This document shows, in pieces, positions 32,930 to 41,678 of a stretch of DNA of 64,000 nucleotides. Under the pieces are notes generated by a model. It was not told the origin of the DNA. It made no database searches and worked only from the letters and a program-made list of their open reading frames with translations. Where the stretch lies: assembly GCF_013340935.1 (NCBI RefSeq), contig NZ_WHOS01000038.1, forward strand, positions 1-64,000, given 5' to 3'. The stretch comes from Azospirillum melinis (GTDB taxonomy: Bacteria > Pseudomonadota > Alphaproteobacteria > Azospirillales > Azospirillaceae). Every line of letters starts with the position of its first letter. Position 1 is the first letter of the stretch. The position numbers were made by a program, and so were the translations under genes.

Positions 32930-33355
32930 ATGATGACCGCCGAACGCCCCTTCAAGCGAGCCCTCGACCGGCTGAACAGCGCCGGACTGCGTCCGACCCG
33001 CCAGCGCCTTGGCCTCGCCCGCATGCTGTTCGAAGGTTGCGACCGGCATGTCACGGCGGAGCAACTGCACTGCGAGGCGCTGGCCGCCGACCTGCCGGTG
33101 TCGCTGGCGACCGTCTATAACACGCTGAACCAGTTCACCGCCGCCGGGCTTCTGCGCGAGGTGGTGGTGGAGGCGGGCAAGTCCTACTTCGACACCAACA
33201 CCAGCGACCACCACCATTTCTTCGTCGAATCCACCGGCCGGCTGGAGGACATCCCCGCCGACCGGCTGACGGTGCAGAACCTGCCGGCCGCCCCCGCCGG
33301 CACCCGCGTCGCCCGCGTCGACGTGATCGTCCGCCTGATCGAGGACGACGTCTGA
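32930..33355 (+). CDS. irr: Iron response regulator Irr (Fur superfamily)
   Basis: Fur-family regulator of the Irr type, 141 residues, which senses haem status and controls iron and haem genes in alphaproteobacteria. The DNA-binding part is GLRPTRQRLGLARMLF...VSLATVYNTLNQFTAAGLLREV. The haem/metal triplet HHH is at 94-96 (TSDHHHFF). Fur-type CXXC zinc pairs are absent. The N-terminal Cys-Pro haem motif of Bradyrhizobium Irr is also absent. Starts at 32930, 32933 or an upstream TTG (32882) are all possible. Confidence 0.92.
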   Translation: MMTAERPFKRALDRLNSAGLRPTRQRLGLARMLFEGCDRHVTAEQLHCEALAADLPVSLATVYNTLNQFTAAGLLREVVVEAGKSYFDTNTSDHHHFFVESTGRLEDIPADRLTVQNLPAAPAGTRVARVDVIVRLIEDDV

Positions 33356-33383
33356 TCCTGCCCCCTTGCCGATGGTCCGGTGC

Positions 33384-33617
33384 TCAGCCCTCGTCAGGCT
33401 GCGTGGGGGCGGGAGCGCGGTCGACGAAGGGCCAGCGGATGAAGGCGAAGGCCCAGACCGCCAGGACGTTAAGGTAGGGGAACAGCAGCAGCAGGATCCA
33501 CAGCGGGCTGCGCCCTGCCTTGGCCAGAACCCAGCCGCCGGCGATCAGCATGTACATCGTGACGATGGAGCCGATCAGCAGTTCCCAGAAGCCGAGCTGG
33601 ATCACGGTCTCCGTCAT
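33384..33617 (-). CDS. Small membrane protein, second of a duplicated pair
   Basis: Protein of 77 residues with two hydrophobic helices (about 10-30 and 40-62) around LAKAGRSPLWILLLLFPYLN, ending in a short polar tail. It shares the pattern AGxSPLW-LL-P-RW with the gene just upstream, which its ATG overlaps by four bases. The start at 33617 is used, although the frame is open to 33737. Function unknown. The motif resembles small membrane proteins that accompany envelope stress or transport genes (weak inference). Confidence 0.75.
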   Translation of the reverse strand: MTETVIQLGFWELLIGSIVTMYMLIAGGWVLAKAGRSPLWILLLLFPYLNVLAVWAFAFIRWPFVDRAPAPTQPDEG

Positions 33618-33856
33618 GCCGTCCTCCGTGCCTTGACCTTGCGCGTCTGCCGTGCCGGCAGCACCGACCATCGGCTGTGCGCCATCACGCCGATGGGCAC
33701 CACATGCCCGAGCGGCACCAGGGAGAACAGGGCCCACAGCGGCGAGAAGCCGGCCCGCCGCAGGATGCGCGACAGCGGCCAGACGATGGCGACCTGGAAC
33801 AGCATCAGCCCCAGGAGCGGCCCCTGGGACAGGCTATCGATGAAATCCTGCAGCAT
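33614..33856 (-). CDS. Small membrane protein, first of a duplicated pair
   Basis: Protein of 80 residues with two hydrophobic helices (about 12-30 and 40-60) around ILRRAGFSPLWALFSLVPLG, and a basic C-terminus. It is homologous in pattern to the downstream 77-residue protein, which indicates a tandem duplication. It overlaps that gene by ATGA. No family function is known. It is convergent with irr and divergent from the histidine kinase gene. Confidence 0.75.
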   Translation of the reverse strand: MLQDFIDSLSQGPLLGLMLFQVAIVWPLSRILRRAGFSPLWALFSLVPLGHVVPIGVMAHSRWSVLPARQTRKVKARRTA

Positions 33857-33921
33857 GCCCGACGGGATCCTCCTTCACATCGTCGCCGGGCAGAGAAGCG
33901 CGGGCTGCCGGCTTTGTCGAG

Positions 33922-33959
33922 CCAAACTTTTCCCCAAACTCTTCCCCCAAACTCTTCCC
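33922..33959. repeat. Three tandem 12-13-base units
   Basis: CCAAACTTTTCC, CCAAACTCTTCC and CCAAACTCTTCC follow one another with zero or one C between them, in the spacer upstream of the small membrane protein pair and the kinase gene. The origin is probably slippage, and a protein-binding role is possible. Confidence 0.7.
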
Positions 33960-34110
33960 ATGCACGACAGCCGGCCGAAGCATCGCTGATCCTGCCCGGA
34001 TCAGGGGTAAGCGAACGTGAAAATGCCCGTGCCGGCATGCTACAGTTCGTCGCGTCCGGCCGTTCCGGCTTGACGCCTCTCCAGCATTCAGACGCGGCGG
34101 ACCATTTCCT

Positions 34111-36228
34111 TTGACGGATCTCTCCGAACCGGACGGTGGCGCACGCGGGACGTGGTGGCGCTTATCCTCTCTGCCGCCCGTCGCCGCGATGCGCATCGGC
34201 CTGCTTGTGGCGGTGATCGCCGGCTTCTGGCTGGTCGCTTACGCCGACCTTGAGCGGGCGCGCGACCGGGCGATCCAGGATGGTCTGCGCCAGACAGCCA
34301 ACCTCTCGACCCTGCTGGAGGAGGATGCCCGCCGCGTCATGGTCGTGGCCGGCTATACCCTGCGCGGCATGACGGAGAGCGGGCAGATTCCCGCCTACCT
34401 GCTGGGCGAAGCGCCCGATGCACCCGGCATGGACTCCGGACCGGGCCTGGCGCTGCGGACCCTGCTGATCGTGGAGCCGGACGGGCGTGTCCGGCAGTCT
34501 ACCGGCCTGGACGCTCCGGCATCGGTTGCCGGAACCCCGCTGGCCCAGGCGGCGGCCGGCAGGTCGGCGTCCTTCATCGGACCGTATCAGGAGCCGGGCG
34601 GCGGCTGGCGTGCGGCAATCGTCCGGCCGCTGGCGGACGGCAGCGGCGTGGCGATGGGGTTGCTCGACCTCGACCGTTTCGCCCGGCTTTATGCGACGCA
34701 GAACATCGGGCCGCGCAGCATCATACTGTTTTACGGTGAGGATGGGCTGGTCCTTGCCCATTCCCGGTTCAGCGCGCCTCTCGATCAGAACCGCGCCGTC
34801 TTTGCCGACATCCTGCCCCGCCTGCCCGCTGGCGAAGCCGCGCGGACACTGTCGGGCTTCGACCCGACCGAGGGGCGCGAGCGGATCGGCACCGTCCGCC
34901 GCGTGGGGGGGCTGCCCTTCTACGTCTATGTCCGCCTCCGAACCGACGACGTGCTGGCCGGCTGGTACAACGACCGCTGGAAGCGCGTCGTGGAAACCGC
35001 CGCGGTGTCGGTGGTGGTGCTGCTGCTGGCCTGGCTGGCGCTGCGGCAGCTCGGCCGGCTGGAGACGACGACGCAGGCATTGCGCGCCAGCGAACGGCGC
35101 TCGCAAGCGCTGTTCGACAGCAGTTTCCAGATCATGGGGCTGCTGTCGCCGGACGGCCGGGTGCTGGCGCTGAACAGGCCGGCCTGCGCCCTGGCCGGCC
35201 TGCCCGCCGAAGCGCTGGTCGGACACCGCGCCTGGGAGTTCCGCGGCTGGGCCCGCACGGACGAACTGGCGGCGGCTTTCCGCCAGTCCATCGAAAAGGC
35301 GGCCTCGGGGCGCTTCGTCCGTTACGAGACCGATGTGGTCGCCGACGGGCTCACCCGCGTGATGGATGTGACGATCAAGCCGGTCTATGACGACGGGGGC
35401 GTCGTCACGGTGCTGGTGGTCGAGGCGCGCGACATAACCGAGCGGGTCGAGGCCGCTGAAAGGCTCGCCACGGCGCTCGATCAGGCGGAGGCCGCCAACC
35501 GGGCCAAGAGCGCCTTCCTGGCGACCATGAGCCACGAGTTGCGCACGCCGCTGAACGCCATCATCGGCTTTTCCGACATCATGCTGCACGAGCTGTTCGG
35601 TCCGCTGGGCAGCCCGCGCTATCGCGACTATGCCCGCCATGTGCAGAACAGCGGCCGCCACCTTCTGGACCTGATCAACGACGTGCTGGACATGTCGAAG
35701 CTGGAGGCCGGGCGCTACACGCTGGATGAAAGCTGGATGGAGCCGGCCGAAGCCATCGAGACCTGCCGGGCGCTGACCGCGGTGCCGGCCGATGTCGGTG
35801 GGGTGACGCTGGCGGTCGAATGCCCTCCCGACCTGCCCAATCTGCTGGCCGACGAGCGTGCCTTGCGCCAGGTGCTGCTGAACCTGCTGTCGAACGCGGT
35901 CAAATTCACCCCCCGCGGCGGCCGGGTGACGGTGAGTGCGGTGCGGGAAGGGGATGGCAGGATCGCCATCACCGTGCGCGATACCGGCATAGGCATCGCC
36001 GCCGACGCGTTGGCCCGCATCCTTGAGCCGTTCCAGCAGGCCGACAGTAGCATCTCCGGGCGGTTCGGCGGCACCGGGCTGGGCCTGTCGATCTGCCGCG
36101 ACCTGATGGCCCTGCATGGCGGAAGCCTGTCCATCGACAGCGAACCGGGCCACGGCACCGCCGCCACCATCCGCTTCCCCGCCGACCGTACCGGCCGGCC
36201 GGTTGCGGCGGATGGGTTGCCGGCGTAA
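34111..36228 (+). CDS. PAS-domain sensor histidine kinase
   Basis: Membrane sensor kinase of 705 residues. TM1 (about 27-45) and TM2 (about 292-312) enclose a periplasmic Cache-like domain. A PAS domain follows at about 325-445, then HisKA with phospho-acceptor H475 (MSHELRTPLNAIIGF), and HATPase_c (about 575-690) with NAVKF, DTGIGI and GGTGLGLS. The start is a TTG at 34111; the next ATG, 34189, would start inside TM1. No response regulator is adjacent, so its partner is elsewhere. The ligand is unknown. Confidence 0.9.
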   Translation: MTDLSEPDGGARGTWWRLSSLPPVAAMRIGLLVAVIAGFWLVAYADLERARDRAIQDGLRQTANLSTLLEEDARRVMVVAGYTLRGMTESGQIPAYLLGEAPDAPGMDSGPGLALRTLLIVEPDGRVRQSTGLDAPASVAGTPLAQAAAGRSASFIGPYQEPGGGWRAAIVRPLADGSGVAMGLLDLDRFARLYATQNIGPRSIILFYGEDGLVLAHSRFSAPLDQNRAVFADILPRLPAGEAARTLSGFDPTEGRERIGTVRRVGGLPFYVYVRLRTDDVLAGWYNDRWKRVVETAAVSVVVLLLAWLALRQLGRLETTTQALRASERRSQALFDSSFQIMGLLSPDGRVLALNRPACALAGLPAEALVGHRAWEFRGWARTDELAAAFRQSIEKAASGRFVRYETDVVADGLTRVMDVTIKPVYDDGGVVTVLVVEARDITERVEAAERLATALDQAEAANRAKSAFLATMSHELRTPLNAIIGFSDIMLHELFGPLGSPRYRDYARHVQNSGRHLLDLINDVLDMSKLEAGRYTLDESWMEPAEAIETCRALTAVPADVGGVTLAVECPPDLPNLLADERALRQVLLNLLSNAVKFTPRGGRVTVSAVREGDGRIAITVRDTGIGIAADALARILEPFQQADSSISGRFGGTGLGLSICRDLMALHGGSLSIDSEPGHGTAATIRFPADRTGRPVAADGLPA

Positions 36229-36265
36229 GCCTGTCGGCGATCAAGAGCATCGAAAGGCGGACGAG

Positions 36266-36487
36266 ATGATCGGGAATGACGGGAAGCCGGTGTCCAAGGA
36301 GAAGCTGCGCGAGCACATCGCCGCCTACAACGGCCAGTCGCGCGGCTCCAAGGAATTCGCGGCGATCCCCCGCGCGCTGGTCACCATCCTGGACGGGCTG
36401 AAGCCGGGCAAGACCGGCTACGTCAAATGCCTGGACGGGCAGGTCCAGCTATCGCGCCGCAAGGACAACAGCGTCTCGGCCGGCTGA
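36266..36487 (+). CDS. Small conserved hypothetical protein
   Basis: Soluble basic protein of 73 residues (MIGNDGKPVSKEKLREHIAA at the N-terminus). It has a central helix and a C-terminal YVKCLDGQVQLSRRKDN with one cysteine. GGCGGACGAG upstream supports the ATG at 36266. No family is recognised. It follows the kinase by 37 bases and ends before a bidirectional hairpin, so it may share the kinase transcript. Confidence 0.7.
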   Translation: MIGNDGKPVSKEKLREHIAAYNGQSRGSKEFAAIPRALVTILDGLKPGKTGYVKCLDGQVQLSRRKDNSVSAG

Positions 36488-36501
36488 TAAGGAAGAAAGC
36501 A

Positions 36502-36546
36502 AAGGCAAGGCGCCCTTCCCGGATCGGGGGAAGAGCGCCTTGCCTT
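36502..36546. terminator. Long hairpin between convergent transcripts
   Basis: AAGGCAAGGCGC (36502-36513) pairs with GCGCCTTGCCTT (36535-36546), with additional TTCCC/GGGAA pairing inside. It lies between the 73-residue gene and actP, which converge, and is likely shared. T-rich stretches are short on both sides. Confidence 0.65.
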
Positions 36547-36576
36547 CGAGTGTCAGACCGTCGGGTCGTCAGGCGA

Positions 36577-38247
36577 TCAGTGCTTGGCCGCGGCGGCGGC
36601 GCCGATGCCGGTCTGGGAGCGGACGAACTGATCCTCGAAGGCCTCGCGCTCGGCGCGGGCCGACGCGCTGCTGTCCAGCTTCGAGACGACGATGGTGACG
36701 AGGAAGGCCAGCGTCATCGAGAACAGGGCCGGCTGCTCGTAGGGGAAGATGGGGGCCGGGTTGTTCAGCACCACGACCCACACCGCGTTCGACAGCACCA
36801 CCAGCGTGACCGCGGAGATCAGGCCGGCGATGCCGCCCGCCAGCGCGCCGCGGGTGGTCAGTCCTTTCCAGTACATCGACAGGATCAGCACCGGGAAGTT
36901 CACCGACGCCGCGACGCCGAAGGTCAGCCCGACCAGGAAGGCGACATTCTGCTTCTCGAAGGCAATGCCCAGCACGACGGCCAGCACGCCCAGCACCAGC
37001 GAGGCGATCTTGGACACGCGCATCTCCTCGCGCTCCGTCGCCTCGCCCTTGCGGATGACGCGGGCGTAGAGGTCGTGGGCGATGGCGGACGCGCCGGCCA
37101 GCGCCAGGCCCGACACCACCGCCAGAATGGTGGCGAAGGCGACCGCCGACAGGAAGCCCAGGAACAGGTCGCCGCCCAGCGCCTTGGCCAGATGCATCAC
37201 CGGCATGTTGCCGCCGCCGATCAGCTTGCCGCCGACCTTGCCGCCTTCGAAGAACTGCGGGTCGGTGCCGACGATGGTGATCGCCGCCATGCCCAGCACG
37301 CAGACGATCAGGAAGAAGAAGCCGATGAAGCCGGAGGCGTAGAAGACCGACTTGCGGGCCTCGCGCGCGTTGGGAACGGTGAAGAAGCGCATCATGATGT
37401 GCGGCAGGGCGGCGGTGCCGAACAGCAGGCCCAGCGACAGCGACACCGCTGACACCGGGTCGGCCAGCAGCGTGCCCGGCCCCATGATCTTCACGCCGTC
37501 CTTGTGCGAGGCGATGGCGCTCCTGGCGATGGCCTCCAGGCTGAAGCCGAAGCGCGACAGGGCCAGGAAGGCCAGCAGGATGCCGCCGCCCAGCAGAAGC
37601 ACCGCCTTGATGATCTGCACCCAGGTGGTGGCGATCATGCCGCCGAAGGTGACATAAACCACCATCAGCACGCCGACCACGATCACCGCGACGTTGTAGT
37701 CCAGCCCGAACAGAAGCTTGATCAGCTGGCCGGCGCCGACCATCTGGACGATCAGGTAGAAGCATACCACGGTCAGCGAGCCGATGGCGGCGAAGGTGCG
37801 GATCTTGCCCTGGTCCAGCCGGTAGGACGCGATGTCGGCGAAGGTGAAGTGGCCGAGGTTGCGCAGCCGTTCGGCCAGCAGGAACAGGATGATCGGCCAG
37901 CCGACGAAGAAGCTGATGGTGTAGACGAACCCGTCATAGCCCTTGGCGAACACCAGGCTCGACAGGCCGAGCAGCGTCGCCGCCGACATATAGTCGCCGG
38001 CAATCGCCAGACCGTTCTGGAAGCCGGTGATGCCGCCGCCCGCGGTGTAGAAGTCGGAGGTGGACCGGGTGCGGCTGGCCGCCCAGTAGGTGATGCCCAG
38101 CGTCATCACCACGAAGGCGAGGAACATGCCGATGGCCGACAGGTTGATCGGTTGCTTTTCCAGCTGACCGACATCGCCGGCGGCAAGCGCCGGCACGGCG
38201 GCGAGGGTGGCGGCGCTGGCCGCGAGGAGAATCCGGCGGGCGGTCAT
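36577..38247 (-). CDS. actP: Cation/acetate symporter ActP
   Basis: Sodium:solute symporter (SSS family) for acetate and other short carboxylates, 556 residues, about 13 transmembrane helices, with a cleavable signal-like N-terminus (ALAAG). Recognisable segments are ASRTRSTSDFYTAGGGITGF, GLAIAGDYMSAATLLG and LPHIMMRFFTVPNAREARKS. The start at 38247 overlaps the stop of the DUF485 gene by four bases, the standard yjcH-actP arrangement. The divergent gene pair is a sensor kinase and regulator, so uptake is probably regulated by that system (inference). Confidence 0.95.
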   Translation of the reverse strand: MTARRILLAASAATLAAVPALAAGDVGQLEKQPINLSAIGMFLAFVVMTLGITYWAASRTRSTSDFYTAGGGITGFQNGLAIAGDYMSAATLLGLSSLVFAKGYDGFVYTISFFVGWPIILFLLAERLRNLGHFTFADIASYRLDQGKIRTFAAIGSLTVVCFYLIVQMVGAGQLIKLLFGLDYNVAVIVVGVLMVVYVTFGGMIATTWVQIIKAVLLLGGGILLAFLALSRFGFSLEAIARSAIASHKDGVKIMGPGTLLADPVSAVSLSLGLLFGTAALPHIMMRFFTVPNAREARKSVFYASGFIGFFFLIVCVLGMAAITIVGTDPQFFEGGKVGGKLIGGGNMPVMHLAKALGGDLFLGFLSAVAFATILAVVSGLALAGASAIAHDLYARVIRKGEATEREEMRVSKIASLVLGVLAVVLGIAFEKQNVAFLVGLTFGVAASVNFPVLILSMYWKGLTTRGALAGGIAGLISAVTLVVLSNAVWVVVLNNPAPIFPYEQPALFSMTLAFLVTIVVSKLDSSASARAEREAFEDQFVRSQTGIGAAAAAKH

Positions 38248-38567
38248 TGCAGCGTCTCCCGCGTGATCTCGTCGGTCAGGTCTTGGAAGCGGCCGTTGGC
38301 GAAATGGGAATAGACGCCGGTCAGCAGCCAAGACAGGATGATGATGGCGGCTCCGATCGGGAAGCCGACGCTGAGCGACGACTCGTCGGACATCGGCTTG
38401 TGCAGCAGGCCGGGTGCGAAGGCGACCACCATCATGAAAGCGTAGTAGCCGACCAGCACGACGGCCGACAGGACCAGGGCCAGCCGGCTGCGCTGGCGCA
38501 CCAGCTCGTGGAATTTGGGGTTCCGGCGAACCCTCTCATAGACGGGATTGTTGGCGGGGGAGTGCAT
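38244..38567 (-). CDS. DUF485 membrane protein, partner of ActP (YjcH-like)
   Basis: Small inner-membrane protein of 107 residues with two helices (about 30-52 and 68-88) and the conserved N-terminal RRNPKFHELVRQRSR motif of DUF485. It is almost always encoded just before actP, as here, with an ATGA overlap. Its role in acetate transport is not defined. Its promoter must lie in the 123 bases up to the shared dyad at 38680. Confidence 0.93.
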   Translation of the reverse strand: MHSPANNPVYERVRRNPKFHELVRQRSRLALVLSAVVLVGYYAFMMVVAFAPGLLHKPMSDESSLSVGFPIGAAIIILSWLLTGVYSHFANGRFQDLTDEITRETLQ

Positions 38568-38679
38568 GTTTCCTCCAGACGCTGAACGTCCTTGGTTTGC
38601 CCCGACCCGAATTGATGGGGTGGGCTTATGTCCTTCCGGCTAACAAAACACTGTTTCGCAATTTTCCCGGAAATATGAC

Positions 38680-38699
38680 GAATTGTTTCAGTGCAATTC
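38680..38699. promoter_or_regulatory. Perfect dyad in the actP/sensor-kinase divergent spacer
   Basis: GAATTG (38680-38685) and CAATTC (38694-38699) form a perfect inverted repeat around eight bases. A related TGTTTC-GCAATT stretch lies at 38653-38664. The position between the two divergent units suits an operator for the encoded OmpR-type regulator. It overlaps a GTG at 38691, which makes that codon unlikely as the kinase start. Confidence 0.5.
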
Positions 38700-38747
38700 A
38701 GGCAACAATCTCACCGATTCGCGTTGAGCCGCGGCGGTGAAGCTGGA

Positions 38748-41600
38748 ATGATGGCGGCGATTCCACCGCCCCCGCATCCCGCCTCCGCCCGGAAAATGAT
38801 CCGTTCGCCCCTGTTCCTCCGGCTGTTCTCGGCGATCTTGATCTCGCTCGGGCTGTTCTCCGCGGCGGCCTACGTCTTCTCGGTCCCATTCATCGAGGAG
38901 AAGGCCTACGAGATCGAACGCGACGCCAGCCGCACCATCCTCGACAACGTGTTCGAACTGGTCAGCCGCATCCGCGGCGGGCTGGAGGAGCAGCGGGTGG
39001 CGACCGTCGACTCCTACAAGACCCGGCTTCGCGACGTGCTGGAGCTGGCCGTCGGCTATATCGAGCATGTCTACGCCCGCGCCGACCGCGGCGAGATCAC
39101 GATGGAAGAGGCACGGCGCGAGGCGATGGAGGGGCTGCGCGCCTTCCGCTACGGCAACGGCGACTATGTGTGGGCCATCGGCTACGACTCGGTGATCCTG
39201 TCCCACCCATCGCCCGACTATCAGGGCCGCAAGGCCGACGATCTGCGCGACAATCTGGGCCGCCACATCCTGCCCACCATCGTCGCCACCGCCAAGCGCG
39301 AGGGAGAAGGGTTCCAGACCTATCCGTGGTGGCGGCCGAACGGCGACGAGCGGGCGCCGAAGCTCAGCTTCTTCAAGGATCTGCCCAGGCGCGGCATCAT
39401 CGTCGGCACCGGCGCCTATCTGGCCGACGTCGACGCCGAGGTGGAGCGGCGCAAGGCCGAGGCCATCGAGGATCTGCGCCAGGCCCTGCGCAAGCTGCGC
39501 ATCGCCCGCACCGGCTATCTCTACATCTTCGATTCGGCGAACCGGATGATCATCCACCCGAATTCGAACATCGAGGGCACCGCCTTCGGCGACCGGCTAA
39601 ATTCCGCCACCGGCCGCCCGATCGCCGAGGATCTGAAGGTCGCCGCGGCAAAGGGGGAGCCGCTGACCTACCTTTGGGACAAGCCCGACGATCCCGGCAA
39701 CTATGCCTACGAGAAAATCAGCTGGGTCCGGCATTTCGAGGGGTTCGACTGGTACATCGCCTCGTCGGTCTATGTGGACGAACTGCGGCGGTCGTCGGTG
39801 GTGCTGGGCAACCGCATCCTTGCCATCGGCATGGCGCTGATGGCGGCGGGAAGCCTGCTGGGCTACATCGCGGTAGGGCGGCTGGTGCGGCCGCTGCGCC
39901 GGCTGGCTGACACCGCGGTGCAGGTGAGGGCCGGCGACCTCGCCGCCCAGAGCGGCATCCGCCGCGGCGACGAGATCGGGCTGCTGGCCTCCGCCTTCGA
40001 CGGCATGGTGCGCCAGCTGCGCGATACAGTCGCCACGCTGGACAGCCGGGTGCGCGACCGCACCGCCGCATTGGCGGAGGCGGAAACCCGGCAGCGCGTG
40101 ATCCTGGATGCGATCCCCGCCTGCATCGCCGGGCTGGACCGCGACGGCCGGCTGACCTTCGCCAATCTGCGCTGGGCTGAACTGGTCGGGCGAGACAAGG
40201 CGGCGGTCATCGGTCGCGATTTGGCGTCGGTCGTCGGCCGGCGGGCGATGGCGGCCCTCGCCCCCCACCTCGACCGCTGCCTGTCGGGGGAGGTGGTGAC
40301 CTTCGAATATGCCTTCCCGCGTCATGGCGGCACCATGGTGACCAAGACCACGCTGATCCCCCATCGTGGCGAGGGGCGGGGCGAGGGCAGGGCAGAGGAG
40401 GGTGCGGTCACCGGTCTGTTCGTCCTGACCCTCGACATCACCGACGAGAAGCAGACCGAACGGCAGCTGGTGGAGGCGCAGCGGCTGAAGGCGGTCGGCC
40501 AGCTGTCCGGCGGGCTGGCGCACGACTTCAACAACCTGTTGTCGATCATCATCGGCAACCTGTCGGCGGCGCGCGACCGCTACGCGGCGGTGGAGGGGCT
40601 CGACGCCTATCTGGAGCCGGCCCAGCGCGCTGGCCGGCGCGGCGCCGACGTCACCGCCCGCCTGCTCGCCTTTTCCCGTCAGCAGCCGCTGAAGCCGGAG
40701 CCGATCGAACTGTGCGGCCTCTTGCGCGACATGGCGGTTCTGCTGCGCCGGTCCTTCCCCAGCTCCATCGCCATCGGCGTGCCGGGGGAGGGGCGGGAAT
40801 GCTGGACCATCGCCGACCAGACCCAGCTGGAGAACGCGCTGGTCAACCTCGCCATCAACGCACGCGACGCCATGCCGAACGGCGGGCGGCTCGACATCGC
40901 CGTCGGTATCCGCAAGGTGGAAGGCGACCAGTCCTTCGACGAGCCGGTCCGGTCCGACGATTATCTGGAAATCCGCGTCACCGACACCGGCACCGGCTTC
41001 ACGCCGGAGGCGCTGGCCCGCGCCGTGGAGCCGTTCTTCACGACCAAGGCCCTCGGTTCCGGCCTGGGGCTGTCGATGGTCTACGGCTTCGTCAAGCAGT
41101 CACGCGGCTATCTGCGTATCGACAGCCGGCCGGGGGAGGGGACTGCCGTCACCCTGCTGCTGCCGCGCGCCGAACCGGTGCCCCGCCTGCAGGACGCCGA
41201 CCCGGCGGCAGCGGCCGAACCGCAGTCCGGCGGCTGGTCCGGCCAGTTGGCGCTGGTGGCGGAGGACAATGACGATGTCCGGCAGGTGATGCGCCAGCAG
41301 CTGGTCGATCTCGGCTTTTCGGTGGTGGAGGCGGCGAGCGGCGATGAGGCGGCGGAGCTGGTGGAGCAGATCGACGGGCTGTCGCTGCTGGTCTCCGACA
41401 TCGTTATGCCCGGCCTGTCGGGAGTGGAACTGGCGCGGCGCGCCCGGCTGCTGCGGCCGGCCATGCGGGTGGTTCTGGTCAGCGGATTCGCTGTCGAGTA
41501 TGGCGACGTCCCCGCCGATGCCGTCATACTGCGCAAGCCATGGGACAAGCGGGACCTGGTGGCAGCCATCGGCCACGCCACCGAACCCGCGCCGGCCTGA
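38748..41600 (+). CDS. Cache-domain hybrid sensor histidine kinase
   Basis: Hybrid kinase of 950 residues. After TM1 (about 22-45) a long periplasmic double Cache domain (about 48-330) holds DYVWAIGYDSVILSHPSPDY and a second TGYLYIFDSANRMIIHPNSN. TM2 (about 346-366), HAMP and PAS (about 435-555) follow. The kinase core has H592 in GGLAHDFNNLL, then HATPase_c with DTGTGF and GSGLGLS. A C-terminal receiver carries D884. Such Cache domains bind small carboxylates or amino acids. It is divergent from actP and followed by a response regulator. Starts at 38691, 38751 or 38796 are alternatives. Confidence 0.9.
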   Translation: MMAAIPPPPHPASARKMIRSPLFLRLFSAILISLGLFSAAAYVFSVPFIEEKAYEIERDASRTILDNVFELVSRIRGGLEEQRVATVDSYKTRLRDVLELAVGYIEHVYARADRGEITMEEARREAMEGLRAFRYGNGDYVWAIGYDSVILSHPSPDYQGRKADDLRDNLGRHILPTIVATAKREGEGFQTYPWWRPNGDERAPKLSFFKDLPRRGIIVGTGAYLADVDAEVERRKAEAIEDLRQALRKLRIARTGYLYIFDSANRMIIHPNSNIEGTAFGDRLNSATGRPIAEDLKVAAAKGEPLTYLWDKPDDPGNYAYEKISWVRHFEGFDWYIASSVYVDELRRSSVVLGNRILAIGMALMAAGSLLGYIAVGRLVRPLRRLADTAVQVRAGDLAAQSGIRRGDEIGLLASAFDGMVRQLRDTVATLDSRVRDRTAALAEAETRQRVILDAIPACIAGLDRDGRLTFANLRWAELVGRDKAAVIGRDLASVVGRRAMAALAPHLDRCLSGEVVTFEYAFPRHGGTMVTKTTLIPHRGEGRGEGRAEEGAVTGLFVLTLDITDEKQTERQLVEAQRLKAVGQLSGGLAHDFNNLLSIIIGNLSAARDRYAAVEGLDAYLEPAQRAGRRGADVTARLLAFSRQQPLKPEPIELCGLLRDMAVLLRRSFPSSIAIGVPGEGRECWTIADQTQLENALVNLAINARDAMPNGGRLDIAVGIRKVEGDQSFDEPVRSDDYLEIRVTDTGTGFTPEALARAVEPFFTTKALGSGLGLSMVYGFVKQSRGYLRIDSRPGEGTAVTLLLPRAEPVPRLQDADPAAAAEPQSGGWSGQLALVAEDNDDVRQVMRQQLVDLGFSVVEAASGDEAAELVEQIDGLSLLVSDIVMPGLSGVELARRARLLRPAMRVVLVSGFAVEYGDVPADAVILRKPWDKRDLVAAIGHATEPAPA

Positions 41601-41678
41601 TATCGTCGGGTCCAGAGAACGCACCCAATAGAACGCACCTGGAAAAAGCAGGGCGACGAGTGCCGAGGGGAAACGCGC

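Noticed and set aside
34162..36153. 663-residue frame antisense to the PAS kinase
   Set aside because: No motif; fully covered by the kinase gene.
38691..38747. GTG at 38691 as start of the hybrid kinase
   Set aside because: It falls inside the perfect dyad 38680-38699 and lacks a ribosome site; 38748 or 38796 give a better N-terminus before the first membrane helix.
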